From NCBI GenBank assembly GCA_016713425.1, contig JADJPE010000005.1, positions 868,001 to 932,000 on the forward strand: DNA of 64,000 nt. The letters are read 5' to 3'. Source of the stretch: Deltaproteobacteria bacterium (GTDB lineage Bacteria > Myxococcota > Kuafuiibacteriia > Kuafuiibacteriales > Kuafuiibacteriaceae). Of the stretch, positions 1-9,199 are shown piece after piece (within the stretch, counting starts at the first letter, position 1; every line of letters begins with the position of its first letter). A program made the position numbers and the translations under genes. Below the pieces are notes generated by a model. That model searched no databases, was not told the origin of the DNA, and saw only the letters and a list, made by a program, of their open reading frames with translations.

Positions 1-2
1 AT

Positions 3-2468
3 ATCGACCAAAAACGCGCAAAGACCGAGATTTTTGCCGTCTGGCGTGAACTCAAGCAAGAGCTGACGGATCTCGAGAGCACAGTCGAACGGGCAACCAG
101 AAGTGTCGACCGGGCGGCGGGCGCGGAGGCGACGGAGGCGACGGAGGACGCCAGAGCGAGCGAAGCGCACGCTCGACTCGAGAAGATCAAAGCACGGCTG
201 AGTGAAAGCAAGGTTCGCCGAGGCGGTGAGGCCGACGAGGCTTTCGGCACTTTCTTGCGCCAAGCCGGCGCGGCGGTCGATGAGCTCATTCGAAAGCTTG
301 CTCAGCATCGCACCGCCCTCGAGATCCAGAGGGCCCGCGCGAAAATCGACGCACAAATGACGAAGCTCCACGAAGTCGTCCGTGCAATGCACGAAGCCAA
401 GCCAACCGACGAGACGTTTGGGCGGGCCGACGCAGCCCTGCGCGACGTCGAAGCGACGATCAAAGACGCCGGGGCTCTGGCGGCCAAGGACGCCGGATTC
501 GCACGCGACGTCGCAGCCACGAGGCAAGAAGTCGAGCGCATACAAAAGGAGGTCAGTGCGACGTTCAGCGCCGCCGGTCTCGCACGACTCAAAGAAGAGC
601 TCGAGCCGGCGCATCGGGCGCTCAAGCAGATCGCGACTGGTTTCTCAGGCAAGTCATCCGGGCCCAAAGGCGCCGCCAACGAACCGGTGCCGAACCAGCA
701 AGAGAACGAGCGAGAGAACGAGGAGTTGGCGGAGGCGCGCACCGCCGCCATCGTGGTGCGGAAGCAGCTGGAGAGGTTTCAGGGTCTCATCGCCCGAAGC
801 GACGCAGTGAAGAAGTATGCGCACGATGTTCGCGAAACGCTGATCGAAGTCGAGACCCGACTGCAGGCTCGTGCTTTGGTTCCGATCGAGGAGGCCATGG
901 ATCGCGCAATGTCGGCGTTGTCGGCGCGCTCGCCCACGGAAGAAGCCGTCGCCGAAGCCGAAGGCTTGATCGATTCGTTGCGGCCGGTGCTCTCGCTCGG
1001 CGAGACGCTGGAGCGCGAGTCGCGGGCTTACGCACAGCGAGCACAACAAGCGCGAAAGAAAGCGGAGGCGATCACGAAGAAGATCTCGAGTGCACGCATG
1101 GCTTCGCTCGTTGCAACGCAGGCGAAGGCCCTCGATAAGGCGCGGCGAGATCTGCTGACCGCCATCGACGCCTTGAAGCGACGCGATCCCTCCGATGAGC
1201 AGTTCAAGGAAGCCCGAACAGCCCAGATTGTTCTCGAGAAGACGCTCGAACGACTCGCTTCGGACCGCGAGATCGAAGCCGCCTTCCGACGAGACAAGAC
1301 AACGGCGATCTTGCGTCGCGACAGCGCGACGCTCGCAAGGAACGCATCGCGCGAGATCGATCGGCGAATGCGCGAGGTCCAAGCCGAAAGACAACGCGGC
1401 CTCATCGAACCGAGTCTGAAGTTCATCGCCAAGGCGCTCGAGAAAGTCGGACGGCAACCCTTGGTCGACGAAGCGACTCTGGATGCGATCGAGGCGAAGC
1501 TTATCGAAGCCCGGGCAGCGCTGGCGGCGGGAGAGACGTTCGAGCGTCAGGTCTTCGACTACCGGAAGTGGGCGCGCGACGCAAAGCGTACGCTGCTCGC
1601 CCATGAACGTGATCTATCGAAGCGCCGGTTTGCGCTCGCGCTCAGTCTCAATCGTTCCGTGCTCGACGACGGGCTCGCGGCCGCGCGCGACGCGATCGCC
1701 AAAAGCCTCGCCCTCGAGGCAACCAAGACAGAGGTCGATGAACTCGCGGAAAACTTGGAGGCCGTGCGACGATCGTTCGCGGAAGGTATGAAGCTCGCGG
1801 AGAGCGATCGCACCCATCGAGCCTATTTGACGCGGGTGCAGCAAACCTTTGAAGCGATGGCCCCCAAACTCGACCTCGCGCGAGCGCTCCTGACCCTGCG
1901 CGAGAAGATGTCTCGAGCGGCCTTCGGTGCCGAGACGAGCCTCGAGAAGGCCGCTTCGGCCGCGAGTTTGGCGGAGCAGAAGCGTCTTCTCGACTCAGCC
2001 ATTGAAGATCTCGAAACCTGCCAAGAGGTCGGGACGTCGAGCCTCGACAGCACGCCCGAGGTGGGCACCGCAATGCTCGTCTGGCGTGCCCCCGACGATT
2101 CATCGACCCAGACCCTGAACACCAAGGCCTTCGTCGCGCGGTGCTCCGAACGGCTGGGTACAACCAAGGAGACGCTTAAACAGGTGACCGGTCTGCTTGC
2201 GTTCGAGCGAGGCCCGAAGCGAACGAGCGAAGCCGCCCGAGAACGGCTTTCACGGGCAAGCTCGGCCTCGGGCGCCGACGCCAAGGCGCTCTCTCAAGAG
2301 GCGCTCAGCCTCTTCGAGGAGTGCATCTCGTCGGGAAAGATCCTCGAGTACTCGAACCCTGAACTCAAGGACCGCACGTTCGAGGTCAGCGGGCGCCCCG
2401 TCACACTCTCCGCGTTGGTGAAGGCGTGCACCGCTGAGAGCAAGCGCCTCCGGAACGCGCAGCCGTAG
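3..2468 (+). CDS. Large Ala/Glu/Arg-rich coiled-coil protein, 5'-truncated by the window edge
   Basis: The frame is open from the first bases with no stop, so the true start lies to the left and about 821 residues are visible. An internal TTG at 255 gives a shorter frame, but the codons before it have the same coiled-coil composition, so it is not taken as the start. The protein is dominated by Ala, Glu, Arg, Lys and Leu in heptad-like runs, broken every 100-120 residues by short segments with phrases such as RRDPSDEQFKEA, which suggests a repeated helical module. No signal peptide, membrane span or catalytic motif is visible. The last 150 residues contain a few Cys (ETCQEVG, ARCSERLG, KACTAES). 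Family and function are not recognised; a structural, filament or scaffold role is only a guess. Confidence 0.75.
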   Translation: MDQKRAKTEIFAVWRELKQELTDLESTVERATRSVDRAAGAEATEATEDARASEAHARLEKIKARLSESKVRRGGEADEAFGTFLRQAGAAVDELIRKLAQHRTALEIQRARAKIDAQMTKLHEVVRAMHEAKPTDETFGRADAALRDVEATIKDAGALAAKDAGFARDVAATRQEVERIQKEVSATFSAAGLARLKEELEPAHRALKQIATGFSGKSSGPKGAANEPVPNQQENERENEELAEARTAAIVVRKQLERFQGLIARSDAVKKYAHDVRETLIEVETRLQARALVPIEEAMDRAMSALSARSPTEEAVAEAEGLIDSLRPVLSLGETLERESRAYAQRAQQARKKAEAITKKISSARMASLVATQAKALDKARRDLLTAIDALKRRDPSDEQFKEARTAQIVLEKTLERLASDREIEAAFRRDKTTAILRRDSATLARNASREIDRRMREVQAERQRGLIEPSLKFIAKALEKVGRQPLVDEATLDAIEAKLIEARAALAAGETFERQVFDYRKWARDAKRTLLAHERDLSKRRFALALSLNRSVLDDGLAAARDAIAKSLALEATKTEVDELAENLEAVRRSFAEGMKLAESDRTHRAYLTRVQQTFEAMAPKLDLARALLTLREKMSRAAFGAETSLEKAASAASLAEQKRLLDSAIEDLETCQEVGTSSLDSTPEVGTAMLVWRAPDDSSTQTLNTKAFVARCSERLGTTKETLKQVTGLLAFERGPKRTSEAARERLSRASSASGADAKALSQEALSLFEECISSGKILEYSNPELKDRTFEVSGRPVTLSALVKACTAESKRLRNAQP

Positions 2469-2575
2469 CGCCCGGTCGCAGACTGTCGTCTGAGATTCGC
2501 CAGGTTGCTGGGGTTCGGCCGCCAGACGCCCCGCTGAACGGCGCGGCACGTGGCTTGCTGTCCAAGGTGCCACGC

Positions 2576-3226
2576 ATGGCATCGCCAAACCCGAGCCCGA
2601 AGCACCACCGGCCTCAGAGTCCCGACCCTGACCCCGCAAGTGAGCTGACCGAGGGCAACACGCGGCCACGATTACGAGAAAACCCGTCGTCGCTCGGCCA
2701 GGCGGTGCTCGACCAGCTCGAGTCGGTCGGGCCGAACCGACACGAGTTCAAGGAAGGCGCCGCGGCGGCGATTTCCGAAGCATTGGCCGAGGCGTGTGCC
2801 GGACCGGAAGATCCGACCGAGGCCATTCGGGAGCTGATTGCGCTCGCGATCGTCTTCGAGGAGCAGCTCGGGCAACCCAACGAAGCAGCAATGATCACCG
2901 AGGCGCTCAGGGGCTCACCGGGCGCGATGCGGGTACTGCGGCGGAGCCTCGGCGTCCCGGAGCCACCACCCGAAACCATGGCACGGCCGGAGGCTCGTGC
3001 TCTGCTCGGTGTGAATTCGCCAAGAACGGCACCACTTCACGACGGTACGGCGCCAGAGGGCTCCATGCGATTGCGCACCCTGGTGCGTCCCGCAGGGCCG
3101 CAGCGTCACCCGGCCGCCCTTCGCAGAGAAGCCTCAAACCGGCCCGTGACCCAGAAGCCGGCGAGCAAGGACGACCCAACGCGAGATCGCCCCCGTCCCC
3201 GACGACCAACCTCCCGAATCGTGTAG
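2576..3226 (+). CDS. Hypothetical protein with Pro/Arg-rich ends and a central helical segment
   Basis: The ATG at 2576 is preferred; a TTG 21 nt upstream is also possible. The roughly 216 residues have three parts: a Pro/Ser-rich N-terminus, a helical core at about 35-125 rich in Glu, Ala and Leu (LGQAVLDQLESVG, IRELIALAIVFEEQLG), and an Arg/Pro-rich disordered tail ending RPRRPTSRIV. No signal peptide or membrane segment is present. It follows the coiled-coil gene on the same strand after 107 nt. The disordered-ends-with-helical-core design resembles small secretion-associated or chaperone-like proteins, but no family is recognised. Codon use matches the neighbours, and the opposite strand also carries open frames, so the call is moderate. 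Confidence 0.5.
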   Translation: MASPNPSPKHHRPQSPDPDPASELTEGNTRPRLRENPSSLGQAVLDQLESVGPNRHEFKEGAAAAISEALAEACAGPEDPTEAIRELIALAIVFEEQLGQPNEAAMITEALRGSPGAMRVLRRSLGVPEPPPETMARPEARALLGVNSPRTAPLHDGTAPEGSMRLRTLVRPAGPQRHPAALRREASNRPVTQKPASKDDPTRDRPRPRRPTSRIV

Positions 3227-3240
3227 TTCAAGGGGCGATG

Positions 3241-3285
3241 CCCCGAGCGCCCCGAGCGCCCCGAACGCCCCGAACGCCCCGAGCG
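3241..3285. repeat. Tandem repeat, 9 bp x 5
   Basis: Five consecutive units of CCCCGAGCG or CCCCGAACG lie just after the stop of the preceding gene, in the 176-nt gap before the deiminase-like gene. The units are near-perfect. No stem-loop terminator is evident in the gap. Confidence 0.9.
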
Positions 3286-3402
3286 GCCACGGAAGGGTGC
3301 TTGAGCTTCCCGCGGCCACCACACGCCAGAAAATCCAGAAAAGCGAAGTGCAGGCTCGCTTGACACGCAACAGGACCAGCCACAGCCCGACAATCCGCTG
3401 AA

Positions 3403-4722
3403 GTGAATTCGATCCAAGCGTCTAGCGGACTTTCCCCCTCAGCCTCGCTCGCTTACGTCACGAAACCCACGGAACCGACCGGTGCGGGCCGTCTCGAGAC
3501 CCCGGTCACGGCGCCCAGCGCTACAGTGATGCGTCCGGTTCCTGGCGAAGCGCGAGAGCCTCAGACCGCGTGGGAGAGGAGCGACCGCTTCGATCGACGG
3601 GAGCCTCTTGCGCCAGGGACACATCCGAAGCGGTCGACGCCTCCGAAGCGGTCGACGCCTTTGACGCCGTCGACGTCCCCGACCCCGAAGACAACGAAGC
3701 CAAGTGCGGCGCTCAAGCTCGAGCTCGAGCAGGCCATCCAAGAGCACTACCCCCTGGCGCATCCAAAGCTCCACGTGGTCAGCGGCCCGCTTGCGCTCGA
3801 CAGCCTGCAAAACCTCAGCCGCCGCGACGAAACCGGGCGGCTCAAAGTCGCGGCGCTCGCCATCCCATACGGACTCGACGGCCCATGGGTACACTCGCCC
3901 AACGCCCGCGCCCGCGGCTTCGTCGTCAACCTGAACGAGGCGCTCGCTGAGCACGCCAACTTGACACGCCTCCTGCTCGACCGCGGCGTGGAGGTCTACC
4001 TCATCAAGCCCGACGCCAAGGCATCGGAAGCGGTCTATGCCACGGACGTCGTGACAACGATCGGCCGTCGGGCCGTCGTAGCGAGCCCGCTTCACCCCAC
4101 GCGCCAAAGGGAGACGGCCGAGTATGCGGGCGGATTGCGGCTCTCGGCCTTTGGCCCGCCCAACCAGGAGGGCCCAGTCGAGTTCGGCGACGTCATGCTG
4201 TCCAAGTCGGGCGACCGGCTGGTTGTGCTCCAAGGCGTCGGAAGCTGGCGCGGAACCCCAGCATCATTCGACCGGCTGGATCGCGCGCTCGTCTTCGAAA
4301 GCGCGAACAACGAGCTCGGCGAACACACCACGGGCGTCGTCCACATCCCGGTCCGGCTGTCCGGCGAGGGCACCCTCCACCTCGACTATGTCCTCAACTA
4401 CGCCGGCGAAGGTGCCTCGCGGGTCATGACCGTCTGTCCGGAGGGGCTCGCGAATCCCAGCGACGTCGAGCGCCTGGCTCGCGTCCTCGAAGTCCCGAGC
4501 GAACGCATCATTCGGATCGACAAGGCCGAAATGCTGGCTGCGGCCGCCAATCTTGCGAGCCTCAGCCCAACGGAGGTCGTGGTGGCCAAGAACCCGAAGA
4601 CAGCGCGCGTTGCGAATGCCATTCGGGCGCTCGGCCTCGATGTCATCGAGATTCCATACGAACAGATGACCCAAAAGGACGGCGCGATTCACTGCAGCAT
4701 CGGCCAACTCAGCCGAGCCTGA
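3403..4722 (+). CDS. Guanidino-group modifying enzyme (arginine deiminase / DDAH / amidinotransferase superfamily)
   Basis: The 439-residue protein has a disordered N-terminus of about 95 residues rich in Pro, Ser and Thr, followed by a pentein-fold enzyme domain. Superfamily marks include YATDVVTTIGRRAVVAS (about 208-224; compare the TRD-type motif of dimethylarginine dimethylaminohydrolase), HPTRQRE, EFGDVMLSKSGDRLVV, the catalytic-His segment LHLDYVLNYAG with His326, and C-terminal IHCSIGQLSRA with the presumed nucleophile Cys431. These enzymes attack the guanidinium carbon of arginine or methylated or phosphagen arginines through a Cys-His-acid triad. Substrate cannot be told from sequence. 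The start is a GTG with a weak ribosome site. The N-terminal extension is unusual, because family members are normally 250-410 residues without it; it contains a repeated AGCGGTCGACGCC element. A secreted or delivered enzyme is possible but unproven. Confidence 0.8.
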   Translation: MNSIQASSGLSPSASLAYVTKPTEPTGAGRLETPVTAPSATVMRPVPGEAREPQTAWERSDRFDRREPLAPGTHPKRSTPPKRSTPLTPSTSPTPKTTKPSAALKLELEQAIQEHYPLAHPKLHVVSGPLALDSLQNLSRRDETGRLKVAALAIPYGLDGPWVHSPNARARGFVVNLNEALAEHANLTRLLLDRGVEVYLIKPDAKASEAVYATDVVTTIGRRAVVASPLHPTRQRETAEYAGGLRLSAFGPPNQEGPVEFGDVMLSKSGDRLVVLQGVGSWRGTPASFDRLDRALVFESANNELGEHTTGVVHIPVRLSGEGTLHLDYVLNYAGEGASRVMTVCPEGLANPSDVERLARVLEVPSERIIRIDKAEMLAAAANLASLSPTEVVVAKNPKTARVANAIRALGLDVIEIPYEQMTQKDGAIHCSIGQLSRA

Positions 4723-4848
4723 CCCGAGCCACCGGACGAGACTGCGTGACATCGCACCTGCCTTTGGGGTACTGAGCGCACCGAGCCTGAATCTGGACCA
4801 TTCTTCGTTGAGTGGTTTCACCCACTTTAGGACAAGAGGACTTATCCG

Positions 4849-5922
4849 ATGGCACAACTGAAACCTGGCGTAGTATCCGGCAAAGATTACCTATCCCTCG
4901 TGGGCGCGGCCAAGCAGGGCGGCTATGCGCTGCCCGCGGTCAACGTCTCGAGCAGCAGCACAGTGAATGCAGTCTTGGAGGCAGCGGCCAAGAATCAGTC
5001 GGACGTCATCATCCAGCTCTCCAACAGCGGCGCGCAGTTCTACGCGGGCCAGGGGATGCAAGACGGCTTCAAGGCCAAAGTCCTCGGCGCGGTTTCGGCG
5101 GCGATGCATGTTCATCTCTTGGCGGAGCACTACGGCGTATGTGCGGTGCTCCACACCGACCATGCGAACAAAGGACTGATCCCGTGGGTCGAGGCGCTCC
5201 TCGACCATGGCGAGGCGTACTTCAAGCAGCATGGCAAGCCACTGTTCAGCTCCCATATGCTCGACCTTTCCGAGGAGCCGATGGACTTCAATCTCGGGGA
5301 GTGTGCGCGCATCCTCGGGCGCATGGCGCCTCTCAACATGAGCCTCGAGATCGAGCTCGGAGTGACGGGCGGCGAAGAGGACGGCATCGGCCATGGCGAC
5401 CACGACGCGAGCGCCGACAACTCGCACCTCTACACGCAGCCGGAAGATGTGCTCCAGGCCTATAAGAAGCTGGTCAACATCGGGCATTTCTCGGTGGCGG
5501 CTTCCTTCGGCAACGTGCACGGGGTCTACAAGCCCGGCAACGTTCAGCTCCGACCCGAGATTCTGAAGAACTCGCAGACGCTCATCGAGAAGGAATGCAA
5601 AACGGAGCCAAAGCCGCTGAACCTCGTCTTCCACGGCGGGTCCGGCTCGGAGAAAGAGAAGATCAGCGAAGCCGTCAGCTATGGCGTCTTCAAGATGAAC
5701 ATCGACACCGATCTTCAGTTCGCCTACTCGGAGGCCATCGGCAAGTTCGTGACGGACAACCCGCGTGCCTTCAAGTATCAAATCGATCCGGAGACCGACA
5801 AACCGTACAAGAAGTTCTACGACCCCCGAAAGTATCTGCGCGCCGCCGAGCAGAACATGGTTGCTCGACTCGACGAGGCGTTTGCGGACCTGGGATCGAA
5901 GGGCAAGTCTTTGTGTCGGTAG
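4849..5922 (+). CDS. fbaA: Fructose-bisphosphate aldolase, class II
   Basis: The 357-residue protein is a zinc-dependent class IIA aldolase, cleaving or forming fructose-1,6-bisphosphate in glycolysis and gluconeogenesis in the cytoplasm. Visible family features are YALPAVNVSSSSTVNAVLEA near the N-terminus, the catalytic and metal site VLHTDHANKG (Asp104, His105), SLEIELGVTGGEEDG, the phosphate and K+ site FGNVHGVYKPGNV, FHGGSGS and KMNIDTDLQFAY. Length is typical of the FbaA group. The ATG is preceded by an AGAGGA-like ribosome site. It stands alone: the gene before it ends 126 nt upstream and decayed DNA follows. No missing residue was seen. Confidence 0.97.
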   Translation: MAQLKPGVVSGKDYLSLVGAAKQGGYALPAVNVSSSSTVNAVLEAAAKNQSDVIIQLSNSGAQFYAGQGMQDGFKAKVLGAVSAAMHVHLLAEHYGVCAVLHTDHANKGLIPWVEALLDHGEAYFKQHGKPLFSSHMLDLSEEPMDFNLGECARILGRMAPLNMSLEIELGVTGGEEDGIGHGDHDASADNSHLYTQPEDVLQAYKKLVNIGHFSVAASFGNVHGVYKPGNVQLRPEILKNSQTLIEKECKTEPKPLNLVFHGGSGSEKEKISEAVSYGVFKMNIDTDLQFAYSEAIGKFVTDNPRAFKYQIDPETDKPYKKFYDPRKYLRAAEQNMVARLDEAFADLGSKGKSLCR

Positions 5923-6025
5923 GCGCCAGCGTGCTCGCTGCCGCCCCCTACCCAGGCTCCCTCGCTGTCGAGCATCTTCATTCGCCGGCGTAGATTCAGG
6001 TCGCATAGACCGTCGTCACCAACAA

Positions 6026-6266
6026 ATCCGACGATCCTTCATCCCCATCACGGCACGAATCGCGTGCGCGCCACTGAGGTGGACGGGGTCGCGTAGCGTG
6101 CGGAGGAGGACTTTGGGGAACGCCGGTGGTCTCTTGAAACGACTGCGGTCACGGGGCCCCAATAGGCAGACGGGCGGTGTCTCAAAGAGCCTGCGCAACG
6201 TCCGGCCGGTCCTCCTCCGCACGTTACGCGACCTCGGCCACCGTCAACGAAGCCTCCGATTCCCGA
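6026..6266. repeat. Dispersed palindromic repeat, copy 1 (long form)
   Basis: The outer parts are nearly identical to bases 63318-63452. In this copy the two arms 6078-6111 and 6209-6242 are inverted repeats of 34 bp with about three mismatches (inner 25 bp: 24 matches), enclosing 97 bp absent from the other copy. The flanking shared segments start ATCCGACGATCCTTCATC and end CTCCGATTCCCGA. It lies in non-coding DNA between fbaA and the IS1380 remnant. A palindromic mobile repeat (REP or MITE type) is the simplest reading. Confidence 0.8.
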
Positions 6267-6305
6267 CAATCTCTACGCTACGCTAGTCCTCAAACAAGCG
6301 CGCCC

Positions 6306-6530
6306 CGCGCTCTGTTCACGGATCAAGAACGAAAAGCTTTCGATAATTCGAGCGTGCGATTCAGCGTCATGTTGCGTGGTGACACCGATTTCGCGCTGAC
6401 GGCGGCGTTCGACCGCTGGCATGACGACAATGTTCAGTTCGTCTTCGGCGTCGATGCCCGGAGATCCGATATTTCTTCTACATCACCCATGTGACCGAGC
6501 TGAGCTGGCTTGGAACCAATGGCAGCACAT
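6306..6530 (+). pseudogene. Remnant of an IS1380-family transposase
   Basis: One frame (from 6306) reads FTDQERKAF then MLRGDTDFALTAAFDRWHD and VQFVFGVDA, which matches the central region of IS1380-family DDE transposases (LRGDTDF plus the DRW and FVFG motifs). It stops at 6494. A different frame from 6467 continues RYFFYITHVTELSW, which matches the later RYFFYIT segment of the same family. The roughly 100 residues that normally separate these blocks are missing and the frame is shifted, so this is an internally deleted, dead gene. No terminal repeats or target duplication are recognised. The rest of the stretch to 6712 holds no convincing gene. Confidence 0.65.
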
Positions 6531-6712
6531 CTTCTTCCGCCTGGTCGGCGCGCACCATGAACCGAGAATGGAGGTCAACGACAATGACAGCGTGATGATC
6601 CGACCGGTACCGCCGGAACGGAGATCCTCGTGCTGCGCGTCGTTGATCCTCCGACGAAGATGCGCGACGGTCTTAAGCAAGACTCGGGCCCATTTTCTCG
6701 CTTGTTTGAGGG

Positions 6713-9088
6713 CTAGTCGACGACGGAGAAGCCGTACTCGGGTGAGTTCGCGTAGGCGTTGTCGCCGTCCAGCCTCACGCTCAGACACTCAAGATAGTCA
6801 TTTTGGCCGTTTTGGTTCGCATCGACCGCGCCTTCATAGTCCGCGAAATCGCATTCGAGCACGACAACGCCCCAGGTCCAGCGCGTCCCCGCACTCAGCG
6901 ACGAGAGGCTTCCTTGGGCCTGCCCACCGGTGCAGCTCTCACCGTCGGTGATCGCGCCTCCGGACATCAGGCACGTCGCGAGCCTGCGGACATCGAATGT
7001 TCCTCGTCCGGCCGGAAGGCTCGCCATGTTCAAGCTCGTGACAGAACTAGGCAGCGCGTACACGACATCCGGGAAGTCCCACTCGCCTTCGTAGGCACCG
7101 ATCCAGACGGCATAAGACCACGGAGCACTCACCGGGCCGTACGCCGAATAGTCCGCCCACGACAACGTCGGTGCCTGGGCTACGCCAGTGGACCCGTCAT
7201 CGGGTGCAATCAACGTGACCGGGCGTGTGAAGCGAAGGTCGACGGTTAGATCCTGTGTTCCGTCGAGCTCGCGACGCCCGATCTCGTAGGTCCGGTTGTT
7301 CTCGCGGTCGCCCGAGCCGTCGACATCCATGAAGACGTTCAGCTCGAGCTTGGTTCCGGGATCGCGTCGCAGCGTCTTGAGGGCGTAGTTCGAAGCGTCG
7401 GCCGGGACGACGAGCGTAGACAACTCCGACCAGTGCTGATTGTCGCGCACGGAGAAGTAGTACGGCCCGCTTGCCGACGATAGGTTCTCGATCGAGCCCT
7501 GGATCGTGATCGTATCGGCGCCATCGCTGTCGCTGAAGAAAGCGCTGCGAATACCTCGGGCGTAGGCGTCGACGTCAACGTCTCCACCCTCGGGGTCTTG
7601 ATCGTAGATCTCGAGCTCGAACACATAGCTCGTGTCGTCGGAAAGAAGAGGCGCTTGATAGCTGGGCACGAGCGTCTGGTCGGACTCGACCACCGCACTC
7701 TCAGGTCCATGAACCCAAACCCGATACGCAGCCGCACCCGGTACCGGCGACCAGGTCAGAAGCGGCGCCAGGGCAGCCGGAGCGGCGCCCGTGGGCGAGG
7801 TCAGGGGTGTGTTGCGATCGAGTTTGACGACGTGCTCGAGCGTGTCTCGTTCCTCATGAATGAGATCGACCGACGGCACACGGTAATGGAGGATGTAGTC
7901 GCCCGCCAGCGCATCGGTTGGATTCGGAATACCAGCCGAGAAGCTTCCATCGCCGATCCCATGATCATAGCTGAGCCCACGATTGTCGGCGGCCTCCCCG
8001 CATCCACCATCATCCCTCAAGACGACATACGAACCATTGGGGAGCAGGACGAGTGCATCATCCTCCGCCGGCCCGGAGTCGGTACGAGCGGTCATGTGAA
8101 GGAAGTAGCCACCGCAAAGGCCTTCACCTGGGATCCAGTTGTTGTCGTTCCCCTGAACACCGGGCGGATAGGGCTGGGCCGATTCGTTCTCCGTGTAGAC
8201 GTTGAAGTCTCGGTACGCGGACGATATCGAAGGCGCCCCGAGAACCAACGCATGCCCCGATGAGTCTCCGGACGTCACGACGATAGCGCTCGTTGCCGGC
8301 GACTGCGGATCGACCGGGATGCTCGGCAATCCATCCGGATCCGTCTCGTAATACGGCCCGCCCGCATCACGAAACGCGCGGAGGTAGTAGGTTCCGGCGG
8401 CCACCTGAAAGCTGAAGGGTGCCGCGCTGAACACCTCACCCACCGTCGCGGTGAGCACGACCTCCTTGATCGGACGGATGAAGCTGTCGTCATCGTAAAG
8501 ACGAACCCGGACTTCGTCTCCTGCATTCAGCCCATCTTCTTGGACGACGGAGCCTGAGAGATGGTGAGGCCGGTACGTCACGACCACGTGGGCGGCGGTT
8601 GAAGTCCGGGTATCGATCGACTGAACCGCCTCGATGCGAAGCGATGCGCCTTCGGTCGCACCGACAAACGAAACGACCGCGTCGAAGTCGCCGTTCGGCA
8701 TGGCCGTCGTGGTCGACATCCCGAGTTCGTCGAGCTCGTGAAACACGCGTACGACAACCTCGGCCGACGCCTCTGCGTGACCTGCGACGCGCACTGGGCT
8801 TGCGACTTCGGACGCCGCGCTCGGACGCACGATCGTGGGGGGCGCCAAAACATCCGTGCCCGCGTCTGAAGTGCTGCCGTCAGAAACCGCGGCGTCCGTC
8901 GTCACGGCAGCGTCCGCCACAACGGTGGCGTCCGCGCCATCCACCGACCCAACGTCACCCGTCGATGCGTCCACACCGACACCGGCGTCTCTCGCCGGCA
9001 CCGACTCGTCGTCGTCGTCGCCACAGGCGCTCAAGGTCAGGATCGCGACAAGCGCGATCGGGAACGTCCGAAGGGACGAAATTCTCAT
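6713..9088 (-). CDS. Large surface lipoprotein with Ig-like / jelly-roll repeats
   Basis: The start at 9088 is set by a good GGAGG ribosome site 8 nt upstream and by a lipoprotein signal, MRISSLRTFP then LTLSACGDDDDES; upstream ATGs would bury the signal. The mature 791-residue protein has an Asp/Ala/Thr-rich linker of about 60 residues, then beta-rich repeats: PPTIVRPSAASEVASPVRV, an SGSVVQEDG segment, an LTSPTGAAPAALAPLLTWS domain, another at VTLIAPDDGSTG, and a C-terminal calcium-loop-like DANQNGQNDYLEC. Overall it looks like an outer-membrane-anchored carbohydrate-binding or adhesin protein. No enzyme motif is seen. The next gene upstream (start 11551) is also a leftward secreted protein; the two are separated by about 110 nt and could be cotranscribed. 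Confidence 0.75.
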   Translation of the reverse strand: MRISSLRTFPIALVAILTLSACGDDDDESVPARDAGVGVDASTGDVGSVDGADATVVADAAVTTDAAVSDGSTSDAGTDVLAPPTIVRPSAASEVASPVRVAGHAEASAEVVVRVFHELDELGMSTTTAMPNGDFDAVVSFVGATEGASLRIEAVQSIDTRTSTAAHVVVTYRPHHLSGSVVQEDGLNAGDEVRVRLYDDDSFIRPIKEVVLTATVGEVFSAAPFSFQVAAGTYYLRAFRDAGGPYYETDPDGLPSIPVDPQSPATSAIVVTSGDSSGHALVLGAPSISSAYRDFNVYTENESAQPYPPGVQGNDNNWIPGEGLCGGYFLHMTARTDSGPAEDDALVLLPNGSYVVLRDDGGCGEAADNRGLSYDHGIGDGSFSAGIPNPTDALAGDYILHYRVPSVDLIHEERDTLEHVVKLDRNTPLTSPTGAAPAALAPLLTWSPVPGAAAYRVWVHGPESAVVESDQTLVPSYQAPLLSDDTSYVFELEIYDQDPEGGDVDVDAYARGIRSAFFSDSDGADTITIQGSIENLSSASGPYYFSVRDNQHWSELSTLVVPADASNYALKTLRRDPGTKLELNVFMDVDGSGDRENNRTYEIGRRELDGTQDLTVDLRFTRPVTLIAPDDGSTGVAQAPTLSWADYSAYGPVSAPWSYAVWIGAYEGEWDFPDVVYALPSSVTSLNMASLPAGRGTFDVRRLATCLMSGGAITDGESCTGGQAQGSLSSLSAGTRWTWGVVVLECDFADYEGAVDANQNGQNDYLECLSVRLDGDNAYANSPEYGFSVVD

Positions 9089-9199
9089 ATCCAATCCTCC
9101 ATCAAGCGTAGTTGTCATGCTCAACGCACCGCTCATGACGCTGCGCCGACGTGAGGTTGGTAACATGGGTCATCCTAGCGGGCTACCCTGCCCCGTATC

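Noticed and set aside
4891..6006. A 371-codon minus-strand frame opposite the aldolase
   Set aside because: It is a shadow of the aldolase gene, whose product is unmistakable.
6467..6951. A plus-strand frame through the IS1380 remnant and into the next gene's 3' end
   Set aside because: It only matches the family for about 14 residues and then overlaps the stop region of the opposite gene; it is part of the decayed remnant.
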